From Enoplolaimus lenunculus (Eukaryota; Nematoda; Enoplea; Enoplida; Thoracostomopsidae): 64,000 bases of DNA. The position numbers were made by a program, and so were the translations under genes. How positions within the stretch are numbered: position 1 is the first letter of the stretch; each line of letters begins with the position of its first letter. The stretch spans positions 26,009 to 90,008 of the forward strand of contig JASANG010001671.1 of assembly GCA_030248215.1 (NCBI GenBank). Reading direction: 5' to 3'. Of the stretch, positions 63,933 to 64,000 are shown in pieces. The notes beneath the pieces are model-generated. The model worked only from the letters and a program-made list of their open reading frames with translations, was not told the origin of the DNA and searched no databases.

Positions 63933-64000
63933 AACCAATGTAAAAGAACAGGGGCGGAACAGTATTATAAGCATATTTTTAAGCCTAAGCCTAAGCGTAA
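63933..64000. mobile_element. TTAGGC-bearing MITE, subfamily B, cut by window edge
   Basis: AACCAATGTAAAAGAACAGG, CAGTATTATAAGCATATT, then CCTAAG units at the edge. Confidence 0.8.

Overview
The window is eukaryotic, and I infer a nematode. The hexamer TTAGGC, the nematode telomere unit, is scattered through it in dozens of short arrays. The genes that can be read are intron-rich animal genes: a CpG-binding Set1-complex subunit, a voltage-gated K+ channel, a DEG/ENaC channel, and C-type-lectin, Kunitz and Cys-loop-receptor exons. An enoplean lineage such as mermithids would fit the repeat-rich, large-intron style, but the sequence alone does not prove it. Every gene found lies on the minus strand.

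Gene layout by falling coordinate (5' to 3' for the genes): (1) 63800-61265, the 3' end of a DEG/ENaC channel, with an apparent 1-bp frameshift near its C terminus. (2) 51658-44926, a complete seven-exon Shab/Kv2-like K+ channel; the exons total 2277 nt, an exact open frame of 758 codons plus stop. (3) 41509-25920, a secreted or ectodomain module series: signal peptide, C-type lectin, lustrin-like Cys-rich module, Kunitz, second C-type lectin. (4) 23923-12660, a divergent Cys-loop receptor (pLGIC) with ligand-binding domain, M1-M4 and stop. No stop codon for (3) and no signal peptide for (4) was found, and the splice phases join across the boundary. They may be one chimeric receptor gene or two neighbours. 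(5) 4367-92, CXXC1/CFP1 from its start codon through PHD, CXXC and a C-terminal Cys motif, running out of the window. Exons were built by hand from splice signals, phase and domain motifs.

The rest is mostly non-autonomous DNA transposons. About 45 elements or fragments have GGCCCATG-type terminal inverted repeats, 8-bp target duplications and a TTAGGC array inside. A related-looking element with a Merlin/ISXO2-type transposase fragment lies at 22057-22607. Two PIF/Harbinger-like families (TTA/TAA targets) carry large internal satellites: a 40-bp unit at 16735-17830 and a 52-bp unit at 31960-34745. Two elements of these families sit inside 5' splice sites. There are also Tc1/mariner-like (TA), piggyBac-like (TTAA) and hAT-like (8 bp) MITEs, and tRNA-derived SINEs. 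No LTR element, Polinton, CRISPR array or rRNA gene was seen.
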